Positions 26,248-34,415 of a stretch of DNA of 64,000 nt are shown in pieces. Position 1 is the first letter of the stretch, and the number at the start of each line of letters is the position of its first letter. Source of the DNA: Acetobacteraceae bacterium (GTDB taxonomy: Bacteria > Pseudomonadota > Alphaproteobacteria > Acetobacterales > Acetobacteraceae); the NCBI GenBank assembly GCA_024280945.1, contig JAMXLO010000108.1, positions 1 to 64,000 on the forward strand, in the 5' to 3' direction. The translations under genes were made by a program, and so were the position numbers. The notes below the pieces were generated by a model. That model searched no databases. It saw only the letters and a list, made by a program, of their open reading frames with translations, and was not told where the DNA came from.

Positions 26248-27501
26248 CTATGGCCAGACCTTCTTTGGGTTCTTCCCGACGGAGAATGTCTTGGGATCGT
26301 CCGCGACGAACTCGTACACGGCGGGCTTGAATTTCGCGCACTGGCCGTAGGCATCGCAGGCGATCGGACCACTCAGTCCGTCGAACTTCTCGGCAAACAC
26401 CGCATCCCGCAGCGCCTGGCGGCCAACGTAGAGATTGCCTTCCTTGTCGGCCTTGGCAACCTTGGGCAAGGCTCTGATGACCATCTCCGCGGCGTCGTAG
26501 GCATTCGCGTGATAGCCGGAGATCGGCGTCTCGCCATAGACCTTCTTGTATTCCACGACCAGCGCCGGATACCCCTTGCCCATGGTATCGATCGAAACAT
26601 CGGGATAGCAGATGTGAAAGCCGACCACCGACGGCCCCGCCGCCTCGATGAACTCGGCGGCCGCGAGCGATCCACCGCCCACCATCGTCACATGCTCGAG
26701 CCCAGGAATCGTTTTGGACTGGCGCAGCATCTGCGCCGCGGCGGCGACGAAGATCGGCATGTAGATCACATCCGGCTTCTCCGCCGCGATCTTTGTCAGC
26801 ACTGGATGCATGTCCACATCGGTGGGCGCGATCGCCTCGGTTGACAGCACCTGGCCGCCCAACGCAGCGAAACTCTTCGCCATGACGGCCGCCAGTTGTT
26901 GTGCATACGGGCTGCCGTCATGCACCGCGACAACGGTCTGTGCCTTGAGCTCGGTGAACACGTATTTTGCGTCGGAGGCGCCCTGGTCGATGTCACTCGC
27001 GATAGTGCGGCCGAACCCTGCGTATTGCGGGCCCCGGTCCGGTGCGGTCAGCGACGGCGCCGAACAGGCATTGCAGATGTTGGTGATGCCCTGCTGCCAC
27101 AGGATCGGCGCGGCGGGCGTCGCGGCCGACGAACACGCGCCACCCAGGACAACCAGCAGCTGGGGGTTGGCTGCCAGCTTGGTTGCGGCCGTCTGGCCAC
27201 CCTCGGCGTTGCACTGGTCATCCTCAACGGTGAACTTCACCGGGTGATTGAGCAGCTTGTTGCCGATATCCCTGAAGGCCAGTTCGGCGCCGCGCTTGGA
27301 ATCGAGGCCCATCGCGGTGTCGGCACCCGACATGACCCAGTAGCCACCGATCTGGATCGGCGCGACTTTCGGAATGCGCACCACGCCGATCGGGTCGGTC
27401 ACGGGTCCCAGAGTTGCTGCGCAGGACAGGTGTACCGACAGCAGCATGGTTGCGATCAGAATCGCCGATAACAGGCTGCGACGATAAGCATGGTATGTCA
27501 T
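26248..27501 (-). CDS. Liv-type ABC transporter substrate-binding protein, without adjacent permeases
   Basis: 417 residues with a signal peptide (RRSLLSAILIATMLLSVHLS, then CAA) and a periplasmic-binding-protein type 6 fold: IQIGGYWVMSGADTAMGLDS, GAELAFRDIGNKLLN, VVLGGACSSAATPAAPILWQ, IYMPIFVAAAAQMLRQSK and the late AYDAAEMVIRALPKV. These proteins bind branched-chain amino acids, amides or aromatic acids. The local transporters are of the Dpp and polar amino-acid types, so it must work with Liv permeases elsewhere or with a non-cognate system. It lies downstream of the amidase pseudogene and the Dpp operon on the same strand. Confidence 0.9.
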   Translation of the reverse strand: MTYHAYRRSLLSAILIATMLLSVHLSCAATLGPVTDPIGVVRIPKVAPIQIGGYWVMSGADTAMGLDSKRGAELAFRDIGNKLLNHPVKFTVEDDQCNAEGGQTAATKLAANPQLLVVLGGACSSAATPAAPILWQQGITNICNACSAPSLTAPDRGPQYAGFGRTIASDIDQGASDAKYVFTELKAQTVVAVHDGSPYAQQLAAVMAKSFAALGGQVLSTEAIAPTDVDMHPVLTKIAAEKPDVIYMPIFVAAAAQMLRQSKTIPGLEHVTMVGGGSLAAAEFIEAAGPSVVGFHICYPDVSIDTMGKGYPALVVEYKKVYGETPISGYHANAYDAAEMVIRALPKVAKADKEGNLYVGRQALRDAVFAEKFDGLSGPIACDAYGQCAKFKPAVYEFVADDPKTFSVGKNPKKVWP

Positions 27502-27547
27502 GAGTGAGCCCCCGTTCTGTTGGTTCTTCCGATGTTGTTGCGTCCGA

Positions 27548-27984
27548 TTAGGCTGCGGCCTCCAGTGACATCAATGGTCGCCGTTGGCGAGTGCGCAGTG
27601 CCGCCTCGTAGGCATGCCCCGCACGAAACAACGTTTGCTCAGCGAACGGCCGAGCAATCAGTTGCATTTACCGGCAGGCCGTTCACGCCGAGCCCGGTGC
27701 ACACGCTCATGGCCGGATAGCCGGTGAGGTTGAATGGCATGGTCAGCGACAGCTTCTCCATCGTTCCCCATTTTGGCACTTCGGTAAACTTCGGTGCTTC
27801 GCCGGCCTGCGATGCGGAGACGAGAATATCGAAGTGCGCCATCGCCGCCTTGAGTTCCTCGCAGAGCGTGCGCCGGCGGCATCCCGTAGGCCTCGTACAG
27901 CGTGGCCTTTTGCTCCGCGCTCAACGGCAGCCCAGTCTGCATTACCAGGACATCGAACTCGGCGCTGCTGACACGGGTTTTCAT
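27548..27984 (-). pseudogene. Amidase pseudogene with the catalytic core deleted
   Basis: The N-terminal extension typical of some amidases (SAEFDVLVMQTGLPLSAEQK, ATLYEAYG) runs straight into the C-terminal part (AMAHFDILVSASQAGEAPKF, FNLTGYPAMSVCTGLGVNGL). The glycine/serine-rich core with the Lys-Ser-Ser triad is missing. A frameshift separates the two pieces near 27870 and another near 27675, after which the last residues (LIARPFAEQTLFRAGHAYEA) read in a third frame to a stop at 27548. It begins 4 bases inside the end of the Dpp ATPase gene, so it was once the last gene of that operon. A loss of amide hydrolysis from the pathway is implied. Confidence 0.8.
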
Positions 27985-28988
27985 GCGGAAACCTCTGAAA
28001 TCGGCACGGGAACGGCTCGTACGCAACGGACCATTGCGCCGGTGGGTGACGCCGTCACGGGTACGTCGCTGCGTGTGCAGAGATCGCCGGCATGGCGGCA
28101 GCGCGGCGCGAAGGCGCAGCCTGGCGGCAAGTGCGCCAGATTTGGCGGCGCACCGGGGATGGTCTCCAACACCCGGCCGCGCAGTCCGCCGTGCACGGTC
28201 GAGGCGAGCAGACCTTGCGTGTAAGGATGACGTGGCGATCGCATGATCTCGCGCACCGTCGCGGTCTCGACAAAGCGGCCCGCGTACATCACCGCGATCC
28301 GGTCGGAGATCTCCGCCGCCGCACCAACATCATGGGTGACGAACACGATCGCCATGCCAAGTTCCTGCTGCAGCTGGCGCAACAGCAGCAGGATTTGGAT
28401 CTGGACCGTGACATCGAGCGCAGTGGTCGGTTCATCTGCCAGCAGCACACTGGGAGAGCACGCTAGCGCGAGCGCGATCATCGCTCGTTGCCGCATGCCG
28501 CCCGAGAGTTCGTGGGGGAAATTCTTCAACCGTCGGGATGCGGATGGGATCTTCACATGATCGAGCAGATCGAGAGCCCGATGCATGGCCTTGGCGTGGC
28601 TGGTGCCCTCGTGCTGGATAATGGTTTCGGCAATCTGCTCGCCGATGGTGTAGACCGGGTCCAGCGCCGCCATGGGCTCCTGGAAGATCATCGCGATCGC
28701 ACCGCCGCGTAGCTTCGCCAACTCGGCCGGCGACAGGTCCAGCACCGACCTGTCGTCCAGCAACACACTCCCGGCAATGGTCGCGTAGTCGGGCAACAGT
28801 CCCATCAACGCCTTGAGGCTGACGCTCTTGCCGGAACCTGATTCGCCCAGGATCGTCAGCGTCTCCCCACGTGCCAGTGCGAAGGACACGCCATTGACCG
28901 CGGCCACGTCCATGTTGCGGCGACGGAAGCGCACCGTGAGATCATCGACGCGAAGCACCGGTGGCTCGGCTGGCATGAGGTCAGGCAT
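27981..28988 (-). CDS. Peptide/nickel-type ABC transporter ATPase (DppD/OppD-like)
   Basis: 335 residues. Motifs are intact: Walker A GESGSGKSVS, Q-loop MIFQEPMAALDP, signature LSGGMRQRAMIALALA, Walker B VLLADEPTTALDVT, switch His FVTHDVG. The C-terminal oligopeptide-transport domain with Cys residues (PPGCAFAPRCRHAGDLC) is the usual iron-sulfur-type site of the OppD family. The ATG at 28988 overlaps the end of the next ATPase gene by 8 bases. It works with the DppF-like ATPase and two permeases encoded just upstream on the minus strand. Confidence 0.9.
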   Translation of the reverse strand: MPDLMPAEPPVLRVDDLTVRFRRRNMDVAAVNGVSFALARGETLTILGESGSGKSVSLKALMGLLPDYATIAGSVLLDDRSVLDLSPAELAKLRGGAIAMIFQEPMAALDPVYTIGEQIAETIIQHEGTSHAKAMHRALDLLDHVKIPSASRRLKNFPHELSGGMRQRAMIALALACSPSVLLADEPTTALDVTVQIQILLLLRQLQQELGMAIVFVTHDVGAAAEISDRIAVMYAGRFVETATVREIMRSPRHPYTQGLLASTVHGGLRGRVLETIPGAPPNLAHLPPGCAFAPRCRHAGDLCTRSDVPVTASPTGAMVRCVRAVPVPISEVSA

Positions 28989-30015
28989 GCCGCACCTGCT
29001 GCGCCTCGGCGATGTGACAGGCGACGAGATGCGCGCCATCGCTGTCAGCACTGTCCAACGGTGCCGACAGCGTCGGTGACAGGCCGGTGCAGATTGGCTG
29101 GGCAAAGGCACAGCGCGTACGGAAGCGACAGCCGGAGGGCGGATCGATCGGATTGGGCGGATCGCCGGTCAGCGGCATTTCCGCCGTGCGCCGATCGGGG
29201 TCCAGTGTCGGCTTGGAAGCAAACAGGGCGCGCGTGTAGGGATGGCGGGGACGCGCATAAATCGAATCCACCGACCCGGTCTCGACCACGCGACCGAGAT
29301 ACATCACGAGAACTCGGTCGCTGACATATTCGACGACGTTCAGGTCATGGCTGATGAATAGATAGGTCAGGTTGAACCGTTCCTTTAGTTCGGACAGCAG
29401 ATTGAGCACCTGCGCCTCGATTGACTTGTCGAGCGCCGAAACGGCCTCATCCAGTATGACGAGCCTTGGTTCCAATGCCAGGGCGCGGGCGATGTTCACC
29501 CGTTGTCGCTGGCCGCCCGACAGTTCATGCGGATATCGACGCGCGTATTGGCGCGGGGTGAGCCCGACCTGGGCCAGCAGATCGTCCGCTCGCGCCAACC
29601 CCTCCTTGGTGCTTAGGCCGTGCATGCGGGGTGCATAGGCAATGCTCTCAGCGATCGTCATGCGCGGATTGAGTGAAGAGTAGCTGTCCTGGAACACCAT
29701 CTGCATTTGCCGGCGCATGGCATTCACAGTGATGCCGTGACGATCGCCGACAGCATCGCCATCAAACACCACTTCACCAGCATCCGGCTCGATCAGGCGC
29801 ATGAGGAGACGCGCAGTGGTCGACTTGCCGCAGCCGGACTCGCCGACGATGCCAAGGGTCTCACCCTTACCGAGCGAAAACGAGACCTCGTCCACCGCCT
29901 GAACGGTCGCAACCTGGCGATGCAGCAACCCGCCACGCACAGGAAAATGCTTGCGCAGCCCCTCGACGAGCAGCAGTGGCTGAGCGGGACCACCGCGGTC
30001 GCGCGGGTCGCTCAC
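28981..30015 (-). CDS. Peptide/nickel-type ABC transporter ATPase (DppF/OppF-like)
   Basis: 344 residues from a GTG at 30015 whose last two bases belong to the permease stop (GTGA overlap). Walker A GESGCGKSTTARLLM, Q-loop MVFQDSYSSLNPRM, signature LSGGQRQRVNIARALA, Walker B LVILDEAVSALDKS (Ala where Pro is more common) and FISHDLNVVEYVSDRVLVMY are all present. The C-terminal Cys cluster (PPSGCRFRTRCAFAQPIC) is as expected. The frame stays open upstream through the permease gene only as a shadow. It pairs with the DppD-like protein to form a heterodimeric ATPase. Confidence 0.9.
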   Translation of the reverse strand: MSDPRDRGGPAQPLLLVEGLRKHFPVRGGLLHRQVATVQAVDEVSFSLGKGETLGIVGESGCGKSTTARLLMRLIEPDAGEVVFDGDAVGDRHGITVNAMRRQMQMVFQDSYSSLNPRMTIAESIAYAPRMHGLSTKEGLARADDLLAQVGLTPRQYARRYPHELSGGQRQRVNIARALALEPRLVILDEAVSALDKSIEAQVLNLLSELKERFNLTYLFISHDLNVVEYVSDRVLVMYLGRVVETGSVDSIYARPRHPYTRALFASKPTLDPDRRTAEMPLTGDPPNPIDPPSGCRFRTRCAFAQPICTGLSPTLSAPLDSADSDGAHLVACHIAEAQQVRHA

Positions 30016-30920
30016 TTGTTGAGCCTCACATCCATCGCGGAACGAAACCCGTCGCTCACCAGGTTGAAGCACATCGATGTCACGAAGATCATCACGCCGG
30101 GCAACGCCGCGACGTAGGGTTGCACGTAAATCGCCTGACGCAGTGAGTTCAGCATCAGGCCCCATTCCGGCTGAGGCGGCGTCACACCGAGACCTAGGAA
30201 ACTCAACCCGGCTGACAGGATGATCGATACGCTGATGAGGCTGGTGGCATAGACCAGGATGGAACCCAGCACGTTCGCCAGCACGTGGTAACGGATGATC
30301 TGCATGGTTGTCGTGCCAGATGCCCGCGCCGCCTCGACAAAATCGAGTTGGCGTGCCTGCGTGGTCACGGTGTCCGCGATGCGCACCATTGGCGGAATGA
30401 ACACGACAGACAGCGCGATGACCGAGTTGGACAATCCGTTGCCGAGCAGTCCGCAGATCGCGATCGCCAAAAGGATCGAGGGGAAGGCGTAGAACACATC
30501 CATCGTGCGCATGATCAGCGTGCCGACGAGACCGCCAACGTAGCCCGCGAGAATTCCGAGGAACCCGCCGACGATCAGCGAGATTGTCACTGGCAGGATG
30601 CCGGCGAGCAGCGACAGGCGACCGCCATAGCAGAGCCTCGCCCACAGATCGCGGCCGGTTTCGTCGGTTCCCAGCCAGTGTCCTGGTGTGCCGATCGGCT
30701 TCAGCCGGCCAAGAACGCTGCCGACGTAGGGGTCGGCATGCGCGACCAAAGGCGCGCCGATCGAGATGAAGACGATGCCGCAGAGGACCAGGGTCACTGC
30801 GATGGTGACTGGGTCGCGCAGCAATCGCTGACGGACGGCCTTCCAGTAGCCCGGCGCCGATGCGAGCGGGACCGCATCTGCAATCCGTGGCTGGGCAAGA
30901 TCAAGCGTCGCCTGCGACAT
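30012..30920 (-). CDS. Dipeptide-type ABC transporter permease (DppC-like)
   Basis: 302 residues. The N-terminal tail is followed by six membrane segments (first IAVTLVLCGIVFISIGAPLV) and the DppC hallmarks GTDETGRDLWARLCYGGRLS, the coupling loop FVEAARASGTTTMQIIRYHV and GLSFLGLGVTPPQPEWGLML. It overlaps the downstream ATPase gene by 4 bases and follows the DppB-like gene after 5 bases. One of two complete Dpp-type permease pairs in the window. Confidence 0.92.
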   Translation of the reverse strand: MSQATLDLAQPRIADAVPLASAPGYWKAVRQRLLRDPVTIAVTLVLCGIVFISIGAPLVAHADPYVGSVLGRLKPIGTPGHWLGTDETGRDLWARLCYGGRLSLLAGILPVTISLIVGGFLGILAGYVGGLVGTLIMRTMDVFYAFPSILLAIAICGLLGNGLSNSVIALSVVFIPPMVRIADTVTTQARQLDFVEAARASGTTTMQIIRYHVLANVLGSILVYATSLISVSIILSAGLSFLGLGVTPPQPEWGLMLNSLRQAIYVQPYVAALPGVMIFVTSMCFNLVSDGFRSAMDVRLNK

Positions 30921-30925
30921 GCCGC

Positions 30926-31864
30926 TCAGCGCCGGATGCGCGGATCGATCGCCGCCTGGGCGATATCGACCAGCAGATTGAGCACGACGAAGAATGACGC
31001 CAGCACCAGGATGGTCGCCTGCAGCACCGGAATGTCGCGACGGAAGATCGCCAAGTTCAGCAGGTTGCCGGAGCCCGGCCAGTTGAACACGGTCTCCACC
31101 AGGATCGAGCCACCGAGCAGGTAGCCGAACTGCAGTCCCATCAGCGCCAACACCGGCGGCGCGGCATTCTTACAGACGTGGCGAATCACCGGCCAGCGCG
31201 TCAGGCCCTTGGCGGTAAGGGCGCCGACGAATTCCTGGCCGAAGATCTCCAGTACGGTGGCGCGGACCAGCCGTCCGATGACGCCCATCGGGATCAACGA
31301 CAAGGTCACGACCGGCAAGATAAGAAATTGCAATCGGTCATAGAGCGGCAGCGAGTCATCGCCCATCCCCTGGGCCGGCAGCCAGTCATGCAGCACGGCG
31401 CACATCAATACCAGGACGATGGCGCACCAATAGTGCGGCAGACTGACACCGGTCGTGGCGATGGCAGAAAACAGCTTGTCCGGCCAACGCCCATGGAACA
31501 TCGCGCCCGACACTCCGAGAACCGTCCCGAGGGAGAAGCCGAGCACTGCCGCAAGAATCGCCAGCACGAAGGTGTTGCCGAGAGCGGTGACGAGCTGGCC
31601 CCACACCGGCGCGGCGTTGAACACGGATAGGCCGAAATCGCCGCGCAGGGCGCGGCCGAGCCAGAGCAGATACTGCATGTAGAGCGGTTGGTCGAAACCG
31701 AACGCTTTCTTCATCTGGGCGATGACCGCGGGCGAGGCCTCGGGCGGCATCAGCAGGTCGATGGGGTTGCCAGGCACGATGTGCACCAGGCCGAACACCA
31801 CGAGCGAGACGCCAAACAGGATCGGGATCGCCTGAAAGATGCGGCGGGCGGCGAAGATCAGCAT
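30926..31864 (-). CDS. Dipeptide-type ABC transporter permease (DppB-like)
   Basis: 312 residues from ATG 31864. Typical DppB opening (FAARRIFQAIPILFGVSLVV), then VHIVPGNPIDLL, GDFGLSVFNAAPVWGQL, and the C-terminal LVETVFNWPGSGNLLNLAIF and IDPRIRR. Six membrane segments. First gene of the minus-strand operon dppB-dppC-dppF-dppD-(amidase remnant). It is divergent from the cysteine hydrolase at 32046; the 180-base gap must carry both promoters. The binding protein for this set is likely the one at 32763, downstream of that hydrolase. Confidence 0.92.
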   Translation of the reverse strand: MLIFAARRIFQAIPILFGVSLVVFGLVHIVPGNPIDLLMPPEASPAVIAQMKKAFGFDQPLYMQYLLWLGRALRGDFGLSVFNAAPVWGQLVTALGNTFVLAILAAVLGFSLGTVLGVSGAMFHGRWPDKLFSAIATTGVSLPHYWCAIVLVLMCAVLHDWLPAQGMGDDSLPLYDRLQFLILPVVTLSLIPMGVIGRLVRATVLEIFGQEFVGALTAKGLTRWPVIRHVCKNAAPPVLALMGLQFGYLLGGSILVETVFNWPGSGNLLNLAIFRRDIPVLQATILVLASFFVVLNLLVDIAQAAIDPRIRR

Positions 31865-32045
31865 GCGGGCGCGGCTCCCCGGGTACGGATGGATGCTGCG
31901 ATGCAGCATTTCCCCTCAGTTCAGCCCAGGACGACGGCGCTGTCCAGCCCGATGTTGCCTAGAAGAAGCCCAGATGCCTCTGATTTCGGCTATTGCCTCT
32001 GATATTGCAATGCAGCATGATGACATCATAAGCAGGGAGACGGGA

Positions 32046-32750
32046 ATGCACAGACCGGCAATTCACCCCAACGTCATCAGCCGGGCCATCCAGCGTCGCG
32101 GTGGTTTGCGGGTATTCGACACGTTGGAGCCGCGTCGGACGGCACATGTCGTCGTCGATTTGCAGAACGGCTTCATGGCGCCCGGCGCGATCGCCGAGAT
32201 AGCGACGGCGCGCGAGATCGTGCCGAATGTCAACCGCATCAGCCGCGCCTTGCGCGCTGCCGGTGGGCTTGTCGTCTATATCCAGAACACCTTTGATCCG
32301 ATCGCGGTCGCGACCTGGTCGACATTCTTCGACCACTTCTGCTCGCCCGAGCGCCGTCGGCGCATGATCGAGACATTCAGCCCCGGCGCCTTCGGTCACG
32401 CGATCTGGCCCGATCTCGAGGTCCTGCCGCAGGACCTGTGTGTGCCAAAGCGCCGCTTCGGCGCCTTCGCGCCTGGCGCGTCCGAACTGCACGCGATCCT
32501 GCAGGCGCGCGACATCGACACGCTGATCATCACCGGCACCGCGACGCAGGTGTGCTGCGAGTCCACGGCGCGCGACGCAATGATGCTGAACTACAAGGTG
32601 TTCTTCGTCGACGACGGCAACGCGACATTCAACGACGACGAGCACAACGCGACGCTGTCGGCCATGGCTCACGCGTTCTGCGACGTGATCGATACCGGTG
32701 CGATGGTCGAAACGCTCGAGCACGTCCGCGCCGAACCGGTCGTGGCATAG
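32046..32750 (+). CDS. Isochorismatase-fold cysteine hydrolase
   Basis: 234 residues from ATG 32046, preceded by GGGAGACGG. The triad of the family is visible: Asp in HVVVDLQNGFMAPG, Lys in CVPKRRFGAFAPG and Cys in TGTATQVCCESTARDAMML (second Cys by position). The family includes ureidoacrylate amidohydrolase (RutB), maleamate amidohydrolase, N-carbamoylsarcosine amidase and nicotinamidase, all amide or carbamoyl hydrolases acting after or within N-heterocycle breakdown. Next to an LLM monooxygenase pair, a Mo hydroxylase and an amidohydrolase, a role in hydrolysing a ring-opened amide is the best inference. Twelve bases separate it from the following binding protein gene, so they are co-transcribed. 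Confidence 0.88.
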   Translation: MHRPAIHPNVISRAIQRRGGLRVFDTLEPRRTAHVVVDLQNGFMAPGAIAEIATAREIVPNVNRISRALRAAGGLVVYIQNTFDPIAVATWSTFFDHFCSPERRRRMIETFSPGAFGHAIWPDLEVLPQDLCVPKRRFGAFAPGASELHAILQARDIDTLIITGTATQVCCESTARDAMMLNYKVFFVDDGNATFNDDEHNATLSAMAHAFCDVIDTGAMVETLEHVRAEPVVA

Positions 32751-32762
32751 GGGAGGCATCGG

Positions 32763-34364
32763 ATGTTCACCAGACGTGGGCTGATCACGGCCGCCGCCAG
32801 TGCTGCAACTCTCCCACGTTTGGCAGCAATCGCAGCATCGCCACAGGTCCTGCGCATCGGCATGACCGCCGCCGACCTGCCGACTACCCACGGCATTCCC
32901 AACAATGGCGGAGAAGGCTTTCGGTTCCTTGGCTATCCAGCCTACGATTCCATAGTCAACTGGGACTTCACCCACACTGACCATCTGGCAGATATCACAC
33001 CAGGACTGTTCACTGCCTGGCATGCGGACGAGACCAATCCGCTGCGGTGGATCTGCGACGTACGACAGGGCGTTAAGTTCCACGACGGCTCGGAGTTCAA
33101 CGCCGATGCGGTGATCTGGAACCTCCGTCGCATCTACGATGACAAGGCGCCGCAGTACGATCCGCCGGCGGCGCCGATCGTGCGCGCCACGGTTTCGATG
33201 ATCGACACGTTCGAGAAAGCCGACGACAAGACGGTCATCATCACCACTCAGTACCCGTTCAGCTTCCTGCCTTATCTTCTCACCCGCATCCTGATAGCCA
33301 GTCCGACGCAATGGGAGAAGGTGGGCAAGAGCTGGGCCGCATTCGCCAAGGAGCCGTCCGGGACCGGGCCGTTCAAGATCACCAAGGTGGTCATAGGGCA
33401 ATATGCCGAGATGTCCCGCAACGAGGACTACTGGGACCGGAACCGTATCCCCAAGCTCGACAAGATGATCGTCTACCCGATGGCGGAGGCGACCACTCGC
33501 GTCGCAGCTCTGCGATCCGGCCAGGTGGACTGGATCGAGGTACCGCCGCCGGATGCAATCCCGTCACTGAAGCAGGCGGGCCTGCAGATCAGTCTGTGGC
33601 CTTACCCGCATACCTATCCGTACACTCTTAGCTGCCTCGATAACTCGCCGTTCAAGGACGTGCGCGTGCGCCAGGCGATCAACTACGCGATCGACCGCGA
33701 AGGCATGTGCAAGATGCTGAACGGCACGGCACGCCCGGCGGTTGGTCTCTATCCGCCGGAGAGCCCGCATTTCGGCACGCCGAAGAATCACTACACCTAT
33801 GATCCCGAGCGCGCGAAGGCGTTGCTGAAGGACGCTGGTTACGGCGCTGCCAATCCCGTCAAGGCCAAGATCATGATCTCCACCTCTGGCTCAGGCCAGA
33901 TGGTGCCGATCCCGATGAACGAGTTCATGCAGCAGAACTTCCAGGCGGTCGGTATGGAGATCGACTTCGATGTGGTCGAATGGGGAACCATGCTGGTGGC
34001 GATGCGCAGCCCCCCGACTTCGGCGCAGTCACATGGCGTCAATGGCATCAACAACAGTCTGAGCTTCACCGATCCCTCGTCCATGTTCCGCTACTACGCG
34101 ATCGATAGCTTCTCGCCGATCAACTACAACTGGGGACACTGGAGCAACCGGGCGTGCACCGACCTGCTGAAAAGGGCGCAGGCGACGTTCGATCCAGCCG
34201 AGCAACTGGATCTGCTGCAGCAGGCCCACGCCATCGTGGTGGACGAGGCGCCATGGTTGTTCATCGTGCATGATCTGAACCCGCGAGCGATGAGCAAGAA
34301 GGTCACCGGCTTCCATCCGGCGCAGTCGTGGTACCAGGACTTTACGCAGATCAGCATGACCTAG
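32763..34364 (+). CDS. Dipeptide/nickel-type ABC substrate-binding protein (SBP_bac_5), copy 1
   Basis: 533 residues with a signal peptide of twin-arginine flavour (TRRGLITAAASAATLPRLAA). Family 5 features: YPAYDSIVNWDFTHTDHLAD, TNPLRWICDVRQGVKFHDGS, SGTGPFKITKVVIGQYAEMS, NSPFKDVRVRQAINYAIDRE and AWNHW-like end GHWSNRACTDLLKRAQATFD. A GGGAGG ribosome site precedes the ATG. It binds a peptide-like or opine-like solute for a Dpp importer, most likely the divergent minus-strand set that begins at 31864 and has no binding protein of its own. Confidence 0.92.
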   Translation: MFTRRGLITAAASAATLPRLAAIAASPQVLRIGMTAADLPTTHGIPNNGGEGFRFLGYPAYDSIVNWDFTHTDHLADITPGLFTAWHADETNPLRWICDVRQGVKFHDGSEFNADAVIWNLRRIYDDKAPQYDPPAAPIVRATVSMIDTFEKADDKTVIITTQYPFSFLPYLLTRILIASPTQWEKVGKSWAAFAKEPSGTGPFKITKVVIGQYAEMSRNEDYWDRNRIPKLDKMIVYPMAEATTRVAALRSGQVDWIEVPPPDAIPSLKQAGLQISLWPYPHTYPYTLSCLDNSPFKDVRVRQAINYAIDREGMCKMLNGTARPAVGLYPPESPHFGTPKNHYTYDPERAKALLKDAGYGAANPVKAKIMISTSGSGQMVPIPMNEFMQQNFQAVGMEIDFDVVEWGTMLVAMRSPPTSAQSHGVNGINNSLSFTDPSSMFRYYAIDSFSPINYNWGHWSNRACTDLLKRAQATFDPAEQLDLLQQAHAIVVDEAPWLFIVHDLNPRAMSKKVTGFHPAQSWYQDFTQISMT

Positions 34365-34415
34365 TGCCGCGATGACTGCGGCTGCATCGATCACGATCAA
34401 AGAAGGAGCCTCGCT

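Noticed and set aside
31959-33401. 480-residue open frame on the minus strand over the cysteine hydrolase and binding-protein genes
   Set aside because: Antisense shadow of high-GC codon use; no recognisable motif, while the opposite strand has clear family hallmarks.
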